Origin: Labilithrix sp.
GTDB lineage: Bacteria > Myxococcota_A > Polyangia > Polyangiales > Polyangiaceae
Assembly: GCA_019637155.1 (NCBI GenBank)
Contig: JAHBWE010000007.1
Location: forward strand, 1-64,000
Direction: 5' to 3'
Length of the DNA stretch: 64,000 nt
Shown here: in pieces, positions 10,748 through 21,745 of the stretch
Layout of the letters: every line of letters begins with the position of its first letter
Position numbering within the stretch: position 1 is the first letter of the stretch
The notes under the pieces: generated by a model
Database searches by the model: none
Seen by the model: the letters and a program-made list of their open reading frames with translations, nothing else
Told to the model about the DNA's origin: nothing
Made by a program: the position numbers and the translations under genes

Positions 10748-12075
10748 TCACGGCTCCGTCACGCGGCCCATGAAGAGGACGAGGGAGGACGGCTTGTCGA
10801 CGATGAAGAAGAGGAAGGGGCGATCGACGAGGAAGTCGATCGGCTTCTGCGGGACGCCGCCGGCGCGGGCCATCACGACCGCGGTCGCGCCCGCGGCTTC
10901 GGTGCCCTTCTCGTCCGTCTTCACGAAGGCCTTGTGGAAGACCTCGCCGATGTAGAGGCGATCGCGCGGGTCCGGCGGGTGCGCCATCGCGGTGAAGTCT
11001 GCCTTCTCGCGATCGAACGCGTCCGGCATGCCGAGCGCGGTGAGCTCCTTGGCGAGCGCGAGCGACGCGGCCGGGTTCACCTCGAAGCGCGGGAGCTCGA
11101 CGCGGACGTTCTCGACCTTGAGCGCGCTCCGCCACGACGCGAGCGCCGCGCTCGAGAGCGACTTCTCGACGTCGGCGAGGCCGTCGACGCGCTCGGGGAG
11201 GACGACGAGCATCGAGGTCGAGCCCTTGTACGGCAGCTCCAGCACGCTCGCGCCCGGCACCTTCGCGATCGGGAGGTGCTCGGTGCGCTTCATCGTCGGC
11301 ACGTTCTTCTTCGTCGTCGCGGTGAGGTTGAACGGCTCGTCGCGCGTACGCTCCTTTTCGAACGGCTCCTCCCACTCCGCGAGGAAGTAGATCGCGTTGA
11401 CGAGGACGAGACGCGTGTCGCCGTTGAGCGAGCGCGCGGGGAGGAGATCCTTGATCCGCTTCTCGGTCTGCTCCTCGACCCACCCGTTGATCCACGCGCG
11501 CGCGGGCTCGAACGCGGTCTTGAAGTCGACCGGCTCGAGCGGCGCACCGAACGCGTCCTTCGTCGCGGCGAGGTAGGGCGCCTCGAACGTGTACGTCTTC
11601 TCGCCGAAGAGACGGTTCGCGACGCGGAGCTTCATCGGCCGCGCGGGATCGGCGAGCGTCTTCGTCAGCCCGCCCCACGAGGTCATCGTCGCCGGTGGGT
11701 CGGCGGTGAAATGGAGCGTCTTCTTCATCTGCGCCGCGGTCTCGCCCTTCGCGCCGCCGTAGGTCATCGCGAGCGCGGCGGAGATGCTCGCCGGCGCGAA
11801 CGCGAGGTTGCCGGCGGACGCCTTCATGCGACCGTAGAGATCGAAGGCGAGGTCGTTCGAGCCCTTCGCGAGGACCGTCACCTCGTCGGTAGCGAGCGGC
11901 TTCGTCATCGGCGTGCCCTCGGAGGCAGGAGGTGCAGGTGCAGGTGGTGCAGGTGAAGGCGGCGCCGCGGCGGACTTCGGCGGATCGGCGGTGGCCTGCG
12001 GCTTCTTCTCGCAAGCGCCGAGCGACGACACGAGGACCGCGGTCACGAGCAACGTTCGGAGAGATCGCATCCCCA

Positions 12076-12076
<1 letters not shown>
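10748..12076 (-). CDS. Serpin-family protease inhibitor lipoprotein
   Basis: A 442-residue predicted lipoprotein (signal peptide with lipobox LGAC, then a Pro/Ala linker to about 60). The rest is a full-length serpin: NLAFAPASISAALAMTYGGA, NAIYFLAEW, then the reactive loop and the end VDRPFLFFI...LFMGRV. The hinge GTEAAGATA matches inhibitory serpins, which need small residues there to insert the loop after cleavage. Counting from the hinge Glu (P17) puts P1 at Ala in MARAG, or Arg if the loop is one shorter, so the target protease class is uncertain. The ATG overlaps the fumarase stop (TGATG), implying coupled translation; a second ATG lies two codons in. Confidence 0.93.
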
Positions 12077-13734
<1,658 letters not shown>

Positions 13735-13737
13735 CGG

Positions 13738-14541
13738 TCACCCAAGATAGCCGAGGACCATCTCCCGGAGCGCATCCGGTGCGTCGACGTGGACCCAGTG
13801 CCCAGCGTCGGGGATGACGTCGACGGTGCAGCGCGGCAGCGCGCGAGCACGGTCGAGGTCGGCCGCGTCGAGGACCTCGGACTTGCCGCCCGCGATGAGG
13901 TGCGTCGTCTGCGCGCCGTCCTCGATGACGTCCCAGAGGTCGACCTTGAAGTAGTCCTCCATCATCACGCGGATGCTCGGGACGTCGACGCGGAACACGA
14001 AGCGGCCCTGATCGTCGGCGCGCACGTTCATCGCGAGCCACATCGCGGTCGGGCGGCTCACCCCGCGGTCCACCGCCCACTGCGTGAACGCGTTTCGATC
14101 GGGGAAGTGCTCCGGCAGCTCGCGCAAGAGCTCGACGACGGAGCGCACGTTGGACGAGCCGCGGTAGTCGGGGCGCGCGCCGGGCGTCGAGTCGACGACG
14201 AAGAGGTGCTCGAGCGCGAGCGTCCGCGCGCACTCGATCGCGACCTTGCCGCCGAAGCTGTGACCGAGGACGGCGGTGACGCGCTTGCCGGCGCACGCCT
14301 CCACCACGTCGCGCGCGGCGGCGGCGACGGTGTGCGGCGGCGGCAAGCCGCGTGACTCGCCGTGCAGGCGGAGGTCGACGAGGAGCGCGCCGAGCTCCGG
14401 CTTCGCGGCCGTGATCTGGCGCGCGAACGTGCGCCAGTTCGCGCCGGAGCCGAGGATGCCGTGGAGGAAGACGAGCCAGCGCTCGGGCTCTCTCCCCGAA
14501 GCGTCCGGCGCGGTGACGGGATGAACGGCGAGCGTCGGCAT
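13738..14541 (-). CDS. Alpha/beta hydrolase
   Basis: A 267-residue cytoplasmic alpha/beta hydrolase. Visible elements are the oxyanion segment FLHGILGSG, a VDLRLHGES turn, the nucleophile elbow GHSFGG with the catalytic Ser, and the late His in GHWVHVDAP; an Asp before it (near DVIPDAGHW) could complete the triad. It resembles the YbfF/ABHD11-type esterases (LHGILGS and DLRLHG are typical). The substrate is unknown. The ATG overlaps the upstream stop (TGATG) and the stop lies 3 bp from the fumarase start, so it is clearly operonic. Confidence 0.88.
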   Translation of the reverse strand: MPTLAVHPVTAPDASGREPERWLVFLHGILGSGANWRTFARQITAAKPELGALLVDLRLHGESRGLPPPHTVAAAARDVVEACAGKRVTAVLGHSFGGKVAIECARTLALEHLFVVDSTPGARPDYRGSSNVRSVVELLRELPEHFPDRNAFTQWAVDRGVSRPTAMWLAMNVRADDQGRFVFRVDVPSIRVMMEDYFKVDLWDVIEDGAQTTHLIAGGKSEVLDAADLDRARALPRCTVDVIPDAGHWVHVDAPDALREMVLGYLG

Positions 14542-15650
14542 CACTCGTTCGGGACCTTGAGCGGCACGTCGAAGCGGAGCATCGCGCCACGATACCCCAT
14601 CAGCCCGACCGGGCGATCGGACAGCTCCGCGGCGTAGAAGGCGAGCGTCGTCTTGAACGGCAGGACGTGCGGATCGAACCACGCGACGCCAGCGGTGAGC
14701 TTCCGCCACACGGACATGCCTTGACGCTCGAAGTCGAGCGGCGCGATCTCGCGCGACTGCTTCCGCACCGGCCCGCCGAGGAGGAACGGCGCGAACGTGA
14801 GCTCCGCCTCGAGCGACACCTGCTGGAAGAACGTGAGCCGCGCCTCCGCGCGCGCGCCGGGGCCGGCGCCGATGTCGAGCGGGTACAGCTCCGTCCACGG
14901 CGGCGAGTAGACCTCGTGTCCGCGCTGGGTGGGATGCAGGTTGGCGTTGTGCATGCCGCCGTAGAGGCCGGGGCCGATGAAGGTGCGCAGCGCGACCGGC
15001 GCCTCGCGATCGGTCGAGAATTCACGCAAGACGGAGATCGGCGTCAGCACCCACGTCGACTCGCCGAGCGTGCGGAGCTCGTCGTTCGCGACGCGCTGCT
15101 GGAACCATCCGCCGCCCGCTTCCCACCACCAGCGCGATCCGTTCGGCCGCACCTGGAGGAACGCGAAGTCGCCGGCGCCGACGCCGCAGCCGCCCATCGC
15201 GCCGGGGCGCGGACACGCGGGCAGGTCGTAGCCGAGCATCCAGTCGATGCGATAGACCGCGTCGCCGATCCAGTCGATGCCGCGCGCCATGACGACGATG
15301 AGGCTCTCGGTGCCGAGCATCAGCGTCCACGTCGTGCCGTAGAGGAGGTGCGTCGAGTAGTGACCGATCGTTCCCCAAGGGAACGGCGGCGCCCACGTGC
15401 GGTTCACCATCTGCGTCGCCGTCTGCAGCGACAGCGACCAGATCCCGTCGAGCACCGCCGCGACCGGGATCGAGTGGACGAGCTGCGCCCCGGTGCGGAA
15501 CGCCTGCCACGGGCTCCGCGGCTTCCGCTTGGGCGCGCTCGCCGGTGGCGCCGCGTCCGCTGCCGGCGGCGCCGGCGCCGTCTCCGCGCGCGCCGAGCCG
15601 CCGGTGAAAAGGGCGCCCATCACGGCGACGAGGCACCCGAGGCGGCGCAT
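14541..15650 (-). CDS. Exported protein of unknown function
   Basis: I do not recognise this 369-residue protein. It has a signal peptide (RLGCLVAVMGALFTGGSARA), a Pro/Ala linker to about 45, and then an aromatic-rich body with alternating patterns (GSRWWWEAGGGWFQ, RTFIGPGLYGG, RAEARLTFFQQVSLEAELTF). These suggest a beta-rich, possibly outer-membrane fold. Two early hydrophobic stretches (about 65-130) may be amphipathic or membrane helices. It is the first gene of the operon continuing to hydrolase, fumarase and serpin. The ATG before the signal peptide is chosen over upstream alternatives without one. Confidence 0.7.
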   Translation of the reverse strand: MRRLGCLVAVMGALFTGGSARAETAPAPPAADAAPPASAPKRKPRSPWQAFRTGAQLVHSIPVAAVLDGIWSLSLQTATQMVNRTWAPPFPWGTIGHYSTHLLYGTTWTLMLGTESLIVVMARGIDWIGDAVYRIDWMLGYDLPACPRPGAMGGCGVGAGDFAFLQVRPNGSRWWWEAGGGWFQQRVANDELRTLGESTWVLTPISVLREFSTDREAPVALRTFIGPGLYGGMHNANLHPTQRGHEVYSPPWTELYPLDIGAGPGARAEARLTFFQQVSLEAELTFAPFLLGGPVRKQSREIAPLDFERQGMSVWRKLTAGVAWFDPHVLPFKTTLAFYAAELSDRPVGLMGYRGAMLRFDVPLKVPNE

Positions 15651-15714
15651 CCCGACTACTCTGCCCGTTGCGCGTGCTCGTGTCCCGGTTGAAAACGATG
15701 CTCGAGGTCTTCTG

Positions 15715-16524
15715 ATGTCGTTCGAAGCGCGCAGGAGGGAGCTCGAGGCCGAGCTCGGCGAGCCGATCACGGTGGACGCCCTCACCGCGTCATGGAGCAT
15801 CTTCCAGCGCAAGAACGGTCATCGTCACTCCACCGACGACCTCTTGACGGGTTGGTACGCGCTCGAGCAGTCCGCGCGCCTCGAGGGCGCGGTCGATCGC
15901 GCGCTCGACCTCGGCACCGGCATCGGCACGGTCGGCCTCCTCGTCCTCTCGGGCCTCGGGCCGGCCGCGCGCCTCACCGCGATCGAGGCGCAGGAGATCA
16001 GCTTCCGCTTCCTCGTCGAGAACGTGCGCGCGAACGGGCTCGAGGGTCGCGTCGACATGCTGCGCGGGGACCTCCGCGACGTGTTCATCGAGGCGAAGTT
16101 CCCCCTCGTCACCGGCTCGCCGCCGTACTTCCCGAAGGGCGCGGGCGTCGTCCCGGCCGACTCGCAGAAGGCGCACGCGCGCTTCGAGCTGCGCGGCGAC
16201 GTCCGCGACTACGCGCGCGTCGCCCGCGAGCGGCTCGAGCCGAACGGCCTCTTCGTCTTCTGCTTCCCGTTCGCGCAGAAGCAGCGCGCGATCGACGCCG
16301 TGCACGGCGAGCGCTTCTCGATCGCGAACGAGCGCGACGTCGTCCCGCGCGAAGGACTGCCGCCGCTCTTCACGCTGTTCGCCTGCCGCCTCGAGCCCGC
16401 GTTGATCCACCGCGAGGGCCTCATCCAGGCGCCCTTCGTCGTGCGCCACGCCAACGGCGATCACACGCCGGCGATGGACGCGGTGCGCGCGCGCTTCGGG
16501 TTCCCGCCCCAGCCGAAGACCTGA
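15715..16524 (+). CDS. TrmN6-like tRNA/RNA adenine methyltransferase
   Basis: A 269-residue class I SAM-dependent methyltransferase. It shows motif I LDLGTGIGTVGLL (about 65-77), an acidic IEAQE after beta-2, and SPPYFPKG at the NPPY position typical of N6-adenine methylases. RHSTDDLLTGWY in the N-terminus matches the TrmN6 (YfiC, COG4123) group, which methylates A37 of tRNA1Val in E. coli. SPPY instead of NPPY is a tolerated variant. The ATG was chosen because the family begins just before this point. It is divergent from the unknown exported protein, and a hairpin follows its stop. Confidence 0.85.
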   Translation: MSFEARRRELEAELGEPITVDALTASWSIFQRKNGHRHSTDDLLTGWYALEQSARLEGAVDRALDLGTGIGTVGLLVLSGLGPAARLTAIEAQEISFRFLVENVRANGLEGRVDMLRGDLRDVFIEAKFPLVTGSPPYFPKGAGVVPADSQKAHARFELRGDVRDYARVARERLEPNGLFVFCFPFAQKQRAIDAVHGERFSIANERDVVPREGLPPLFTLFACRLEPALIHREGLIQAPFVVRHANGDHTPAMDAVRARFGFPPQPKT

Positions 16525-16827
16525 CCCACGGATCGCGCGCGGACCTCCCGCGTTCCCCGAAATTGGTATTTCGGCGACCAAGATGGGCGAATATCAATTA
16601 CCGGGGCCGCTTCCGCCGCGAGCTCCGCGAAGGCGCGCTCGCGGCCGGCGCGGTGGACCGGCGCATCGACGCGCTCGCGGCCCAGATCAGGGACCGCGCG
16701 GAGCCGGAGGTCGCCTCTGGATGAAGGAGGCGATGCACCGCCGCCACGCGAAGCTCCTCGAGAAGCTCGACGGCGAGTGCAGCTGGCGTCCGTGTCCTTG
16801 AAGCGGCATCGCGCATAGTCTTGCGGC
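16525..16827 (+). other. Short region with hairpin and only tiny reading frames
   Basis: These 303 bp hold no gene I can support. Reading frames are short: one of about 46 codons beginning ANINYRGRF and ending at a TGA overlapped by an ATG, then one of 26 codons (MKEAMHRRHAKLLEKL) preceded by AAGGAGG. Either could be the remnant of a small gene. The promoter of the following lipoprotein gene must also lie here. Confidence 0.4.
16557..16574 (+). terminator. Hairpin after the TrmN6-like gene
   Basis: A perfect 7-bp stem CCGAAAT/ATTTCGG with loop TGGT lies 33 bp after the stop. There is no U-run after it, so intrinsic termination is doubtful. The ATTGGTAT core is the same as in the best palindromes near 1041. 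Confidence 0.45.
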
Positions 16828-19092
16828 ATGCGCCGCCTCTGGATCCCGCTCAGCGCCGTCGTCGCCTCGTTCGCGGCCTGCGGCGGCGACGACGACGCTC
16901 CGCCGCCGACGACGTCGTCTTCGAGCTCCACGTCTTCGTCCTCGTCGTCGGGCGGCTCGCCTTCGACGGACGGCGGACGCGAGGCGGGGCCGATCCCGAC
17001 CGCCTTCGGGCTCGACGCGCGACCGGCGAACGCGACGTGCATCGCCAAGCCGCGGCCGCCCACCGGCGGATCGATCGAGCTCACCGATCCGTTCCCGAGC
17101 CTGCCCGCGTTCACGCGGCCGGTGTTCTTCACCCAGGCCCCCGGCGACGCGACGAAGAACTACGTCGTCGAGCAGGCGTATCCCGACGGCTCGGCGAAGA
17201 TCAGGGTCTTCGCCAACGACGGCGCCGCCTCCACCGCGAGCGACTTCCTCGCGCTCCCCGCCGGCGCGGTGAAGCTCGGCGCGTTCGGCGAAGGCGGCCT
17301 CCTCGGCTTCGCGTTCCACCCGCAGTGGGCGACGAACCGCACCGCGTTCATCGCCTACACGTTCGACCCGCCGAGCGCGAGGCCGATGGCGACGCGCGTC
17401 GCGCGGCTCAAGAGCAACGACGGCGGCGTCACGCTCGATCCCGCCTCGCTCGATCCGATCCTCACGATCGAGAAGAGCTTCGAGAACCACAACGGCGGCC
17501 ACATCGCCTTCGGTCCCGACGGCGATCTCTACCTCGGCATGGGCGACGGCGGCTCGGGCAACGATCCGGAGAACAACGCGCAGGACCCGGCCTCGCTCCA
17601 GGGCAAGCTCCTCCGCATCACGGTCGGCGCGACGGGCCCGTACACGATCCCGGACGACAACCCGTTCAAGGACGGCGGCGGCGCGCCCGAGGTCTACGCG
17701 CTCGGCCTCCGCAACCCCTGGCGCTTCAGCTTCGATCGCGTGACCGGCGAGCTGTGGGCCGGCGACGTGGGGCAGGGTCAATACGAGGAGATCGACCTCA
17801 TCAAACGTGGTGGGAATTACGGCTGGAAGATCCGCGAGGGAAAACACTGCCGCCCCGGCGGACCGGCGACGTGTCCGACCGCCGGCCTCATCGATCCCGT
17901 CGTCGAATACGATCATGGCCTTGGCGTCTCGGTGACCGGCGGCTACGTCTACCGCGGCGCCGCGCTCCCGTCGCTCTCTGGCAAATACCTCTTTGCCGAT
18001 TACGGCAGCGGCCGCGTCTTCACGATCGACTACGACGCGACGACGGGCGCGCCTTCGCGGCGCGAGCTGCTCCCCTCCGGCCCGCAGATATCCTCTTTTG
18101 GAGAGGACAACGACGGCGAGCTCTACGTGGTCAATTACGGAGGCAAGATCCGTAAAGTGGCGCTCGCGGGGACGCCGCCGCCGGACACGTTCCCGAAGAA
18201 GCTCTCCGAGACCGGGTGTTTCACGCCCGCGGACGCGAAGGTGCCGGCCTCCGGCCTCGTCCCGTTCGCCCCGATCGCGGAGCTCTGGTCCGACGGCGCG
18301 GAGAAGTCGCGCTGGATCGGCCTGCCCGACGGCAAGACCGTCGCCGTCGGTGCGGACGGCGACTTCGACCTTCCGACCGGCACCGTCCTCGTTAAGGAGT
18401 TCCGGCTCGGGGGCAAGCGCGTCGAGACGCGCCTCTTCATGCGTCACGACGACGGCGAGTGGGGCGGCTACTCGTACGAGTGGAACGACGCGGAGACGGA
18501 CGCGGACCTCCTCCCCGCCGGCAAGACGAAGACGATCGGCGCGCAGTCGTGGAGCTTCCCCGACCGCGCCAGCTGCTTCTCCTGCCACACGGAGGCCGCC
18601 GGCCGCTCGCTCGGCCTCGAGCTCCGTCAGCTCGACGCGGACCTCACGTATCCGACCACGAACCGCGTCGCGAACCAGCTCACGACGCTCGAGCACATCG
18701 GCTTCTTCGGCGCGCCGCTCGGCGGTCTCACCGCGCTCCCGAAGCTCGTCGACCCCCTCGTCGCGGGCCCGAGCGTGGAGACGCGCGCGCGCTCTTACGT
18801 GCACGCGAACTGCTCGAGCTGCCATCGCCCCGGCGGCCCCGGCCGCGGCCCGGCCGACTTCCGCGTCACCGCGACCGCGCTCGGCGTCTGCGACGCCGAC
18901 CCGAGTGAGGGCGACCTCGGCATCATCGGCGCGAAGCTCTTCGCCCCGGGCGATCCGACGAAGAGCGTCCTCTCCCGCCGCGTCCGCACCCTCGACGCGA
19001 CGCGCATGCCCCCGCTCGCGAGCAACGTCGTGCACGCCGAAGGCGCCGACCTGCTCGACGCATGGATCACCGCGACGACGGCGTGCCCTTGA
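16828..19092 (+). CDS. PQQ-type sugar dehydrogenase fused to cytochrome c, lipoprotein
   Basis: A 754-residue predicted lipoprotein (lipobox FAAC, then a poly-Ser linker). Residues about 75-455 form a soluble glucose/sorbosone dehydrogenase beta-propeller: GLLGFAFHPQW, NHNGGHIAFGPDGDLYLGMGD (His and metal region), GLRNPWRFSFD, GGNYGWK and GKYLFADYGSGRV. Such enzymes oxidise aldoses with PQQ. The remaining 300 residues carry two haem-type motifs, CFSCH (near 582) and CSSCH (near 662), with a late Met in ATRMPPL as possible ligand. Oxidation and electron transfer thus sit on one polypeptide. The sugar and the electron acceptor are unknown. Confidence 0.87.
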   Translation: MRRLWIPLSAVVASFAACGGDDDAPPPTTSSSSSTSSSSSSGGSPSTDGGREAGPIPTAFGLDARPANATCIAKPRPPTGGSIELTDPFPSLPAFTRPVFFTQAPGDATKNYVVEQAYPDGSAKIRVFANDGAASTASDFLALPAGAVKLGAFGEGGLLGFAFHPQWATNRTAFIAYTFDPPSARPMATRVARLKSNDGGVTLDPASLDPILTIEKSFENHNGGHIAFGPDGDLYLGMGDGGSGNDPENNAQDPASLQGKLLRITVGATGPYTIPDDNPFKDGGGAPEVYALGLRNPWRFSFDRVTGELWAGDVGQGQYEEIDLIKRGGNYGWKIREGKHCRPGGPATCPTAGLIDPVVEYDHGLGVSVTGGYVYRGAALPSLSGKYLFADYGSGRVFTIDYDATTGAPSRRELLPSGPQISSFGEDNDGELYVVNYGGKIRKVALAGTPPPDTFPKKLSETGCFTPADAKVPASGLVPFAPIAELWSDGAEKSRWIGLPDGKTVAVGADGDFDLPTGTVLVKEFRLGGKRVETRLFMRHDDGEWGGYSYEWNDAETDADLLPAGKTKTIGAQSWSFPDRASCFSCHTEAAGRSLGLELRQLDADLTYPTTNRVANQLTTLEHIGFFGAPLGGLTALPKLVDPLVAGPSVETRARSYVHANCSSCHRPGGPGRGPADFRVTATALGVCDADPSEGDLGIIGAKLFAPGDPTKSVLSRRVRTLDATRMPPLASNVVHAEGADLLDAWITATTACP

Positions 19093-19095
19093 GGC

Positions 19096-19887
19096 TCATC
19101 GCGCCAGGTGGGCGCGCCGGCCGGCGGTCTCTTCCTCTTCTTCCTCCTCCACCTCTTCTTCGCGCTCACTCGACGCGGCGTGGGCGGCGACGCGGTATTG
19201 GATCTCCGGCGCGGGCGCGGGCTTGCGCCACGCGAGCACGAGCGGCACGACCCACAAGAGGAGCGCCGGCGCGGCGGCGAGGCCCAGCGTGACGGCGTTG
19301 GTCGGGCCGTAGAGCGGCGTGAGCGCGACGAGCGCGACCGAGACGAGCGCGCCGAGGAGGAGGCCCCACGTGCGCATCGCCAGCAACGCGCGCACCGCGA
19401 CGAGCAAGAGCACGGCGAGGCCCGCGTTGAACGCGATCATGATCGGAGACTGCGCGGCGACGCCGGCGACGGCGTAGGCGGCGGCGCCGGCCGCGGCGGC
19501 CGTCATCGTCGTCGCGCCGGCGAGGAAGGCGCCGCGAAAGCGGGCCGGCGCGAAGGCGGCCCTCGCTTCTTCCGTGTCCAGCAGCGGGCGGCCGAGCCAG
19601 AGCGCCGCGAGCGCGAGGAGGAACGACGCGAGCTCGAAGGCGCCGGGCGTCGCGCCGGTCGCGACGCGGACGACGAGCGGCGCGCAGCCGAGGAGCGCCA
19701 TGCCGCGCGACGCGACCTGCACGTGGAGCGAGCGGCGGGTGAAGCCGAAGACGGCGAGGCCGAGGCCCGCCGCGGCGGCGAGCGCGGCCGGCTCGAACAG
19801 CGTGCCCCGCCACACCGTCACGGCCTGGTACGCCGCGAGCCCCGCGAGGCCCGCGGTCAGGACTGCCGCTCTTCGTCCAGCTTTCAT
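19096..19887 (-). CDS. Multi-pass membrane protein with acidic tail
   Basis: A 263-residue inner membrane protein with about eight hydrophobic segments rich in Ala, Leu and Gly. It ends in a charged cytoplasmic tail with an almost pure Glu run (EEEVEEEEEEE). The ATG has an excellent ribosome site (GGAGGT, 7 nt upstream). I do not recognise the family, and nothing in the neighbourhood fixes a role. Its stop is 3 bp from the stop of the dehydrogenase fusion on the other strand. Confidence 0.75.
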   Translation of the reverse strand: MKAGRRAAVLTAGLAGLAAYQAVTVWRGTLFEPAALAAAAGLGLAVFGFTRRSLHVQVASRGMALLGCAPLVVRVATGATPGAFELASFLLALAALWLGRPLLDTEEARAAFAPARFRGAFLAGATTMTAAAAGAAAYAVAGVAAQSPIMIAFNAGLAVLLLVAVRALLAMRTWGLLLGALVSVALVALTPLYGPTNAVTLGLAAAPALLLWVVPLVLAWRKPAPAPEIQYRVAAHAASSEREEEVEEEEEEETAGRRAHLAR

Positions 19888-19941
19888 CGCTCGACCTCCT
19901 TCATCGAGAAATACCACGACGAGCTGTGATGTAATCGCTCC

Positions 19942-20394
19942 GTGTCGGCCGAGGCGAAGCGGGGGATGCCGTGGTGGGGGATCCTCCTCATCTGCTTCGG
20001 CGCGTTCGTCCTCGTCTGCGCCGCCGGCGTCGGCGCCGTGATCTGGTGGGTGTCCTCGAACAAGGACCGCCTCGCCGCCGACGGCAAGAAGGCGATGGAA
20101 GAGGCGCAGGCCTTCGCCGCCGAGCATGACCAGAACGAGTGCGTCGACGAAGGACTGCGCCGCGCCGACCTCTGCGACGGGCTCATGTGCGAGACGATGG
20201 CGCGCCTCTTCACCAAGTCGTGCCTCACGAGCGCGAGCAAGAGCGCGACGCTCTGCGACGACGTCCCCAAACACGGCGAGATCATGGCGACCGCCGAATG
20301 GCTCACGGCGGAGTGCAAGCGCCGCGGCCGCGACGGCAACCAGCGCTGCACCCGCGTCCTGCAGTCGGTCCCCGAGACCTGCAGCGGGCGGTGA
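19942..20394 (+). CDS. Small single-pass membrane protein with Cys-rich periplasmic domain
   Basis: A 150-residue protein. A membrane helix near 12-36 (GILLICFGAFVLVCAAGVGAV) anchors a C-terminal domain of about 110 residues with eight cysteines, likely disulfide bonded outside the cytoplasm. GTG start, divergent from the membrane protein 54 bp away; its stop is 1 bp from the pmbA stop on the other strand. No family recognised. Confidence 0.7.
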   Translation: MSAEAKRGMPWWGILLICFGAFVLVCAAGVGAVIWWVSSNKDRLAADGKKAMEEAQAFAAEHDQNECVDEGLRRADLCDGLMCETMARLFTKSCLTSASKSATLCDDVPKHGEIMATAEWLTAECKRRGRDGNQRCTRVLQSVPETCSGR

Positions 20395-20395
20395 G

Positions 20396-21745
20396 TCAGA
20401 CCGCCGCCGACGCGCTCGCCATCGTGAAGTCGTTCGTGCGGAGCGCGGGGACGTGCCAGCCACCGCCGGAGCCGGCGGCGACGCGCACCGTCTCGCGCGT
20501 CATCGCGTCCGCGTTCTTCAGGACCGTGATCGGGCTCTCGTTGTAACGGAAGTTCGCGACCGCGCCGGTGATCTTGCCGTCCTCGACGAGGTAGACGCCG
20601 TCGCGCGTCAGGCCCGTCACCGCGATGCTCTGCGGCTCGAGCATGCGGTTGTACCAGAAGCGGGTAATCAGGAGTCCCTTCTTGGTCGTCCTGACGAGCT
20701 CCTCGACGCTGTCCGCCTTTCCGCCGGAGAGGTGGAACATAGTGGGCTGTCCGGTGGGCTCGAGGTTCTTCTTCTTTGCCCAATAGCGCGAGCACGTCAC
20801 TTTGTTGACGCGGCCCTCGACGATCCACGGGTGATTGCCGAGCGGCATTCCCTCCCAGTCGTACGGCGCGCCCGGTATCGCGGTGTCGGCGGGGTCGCTG
20901 CGGAGGGAGACGAAGTCGGCGAAGAGCTTCTGCCCGACCTTGCCCGCGAAGAAGGAGCGGCCCTCGTCGATCGCGCGCTGATCGAGGGACGGGATCATGA
21001 ACGCGAGGAGCTCGTAGACCGCCTGCGGCTCGAGGATGACGGTGTACTTCCCCGGCGGCAGGACCTTCGCGTCGACGGAGCGCTCCGCCTTGTCGATCGC
21101 GCGGCCGGAGAGGATGTCGTCCTCGAGGTCGGCGAGGCGCCAGACGTCGCGCCCCGCCCAGCCCGATCCGGCGTCGTCCGCCGTGCGCGCGGTCACGGTG
21201 TAGCTCGCGTACGTGTTGCGATGGCGCGCGATGAGTCCCTCGCTGTTCTGCATCGCGTGCTCGCTCGCGTTGCGCTCGAAGAAGCCGGCGACCTTCACCT
21301 TCGACTCGTCGCCGCGCGCGATCGCGCGGGCCGCGACGGCGGCGCGATCGGCGGGCGTCATCGTCGCGACCGCGTCGTCCCAGGAGGTCGGGACGAGGCC
21401 GTACGTCTGCGGGCCGAGGACCGGCATTTTTTCGGGGTCTTCGGGGGAGAGCTTCGCCATCGTCAGCGCGCGCTGCGCCACGCCGGCGATGCTCGCCTCG
21501 TCGATCTGGTTGATCGACGTCGAGGCGTGGCGGTAGCCGAAGCCGACCCAGCACGAGACGCCGTACTCGTCGGACTCCCCCGCCGTCGTCGGCTCGTTCC
21601 GCGCGAAGCGCACGTTCGCGGTCGCGTTGCGATAGACGTCGACGCGCACGTCGGCCGCGCCGGCGCCGTTCTTCGCCATCACGCCGAGCGCGATCTCGAG
21701 CGACTTGGTCGCGAGGGCGGCGATGTCGATCTCGGGCGTGCTCAT
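20396..21745 (-). CDS. pmbA: TldD/PmbA family protein, PmbA-like
   Basis: A 449-residue member of the TldD/PmbA family. It lacks the HExxxH metal site, which is typical of the PmbA (TldE) half of the heterodimer. Family signatures include DVRVDVYRNATANVRFARNE near the N-terminus, GYRHASTS, and the C-terminal GLLITRFWYNRMLEPQ with NFRYNESP. In E. coli the TldD/TldE pair degrades unfolded peptides and matures microcin B17 and CcdA. The ATG overlaps the tldD stop (ATGA), so the two are coupled. No signal peptide is seen, unlike its partner. Confidence 0.88.
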   Translation of the reverse strand: MSTPEIDIAALATKSLEIALGVMAKNGAGAADVRVDVYRNATANVRFARNEPTTAGESDEYGVSCWVGFGYRHASTSINQIDEASIAGVAQRALTMAKLSPEDPEKMPVLGPQTYGLVPTSWDDAVATMTPADRAAVAARAIARGDESKVKVAGFFERNASEHAMQNSEGLIARHRNTYASYTVTARTADDAGSGWAGRDVWRLADLEDDILSGRAIDKAERSVDAKVLPPGKYTVILEPQAVYELLAFMIPSLDQRAIDEGRSFFAGKVGQKLFADFVSLRSDPADTAIPGAPYDWEGMPLGNHPWIVEGRVNKVTCSRYWAKKKNLEPTGQPTMFHLSGGKADSVEELVRTTKKGLLITRFWYNRMLEPQSIAVTGLTRDGVYLVEDGKITGAVANFRYNESPITVLKNADAMTRETVRVAAGSGGGWHVPALRTNDFTMASASAAV

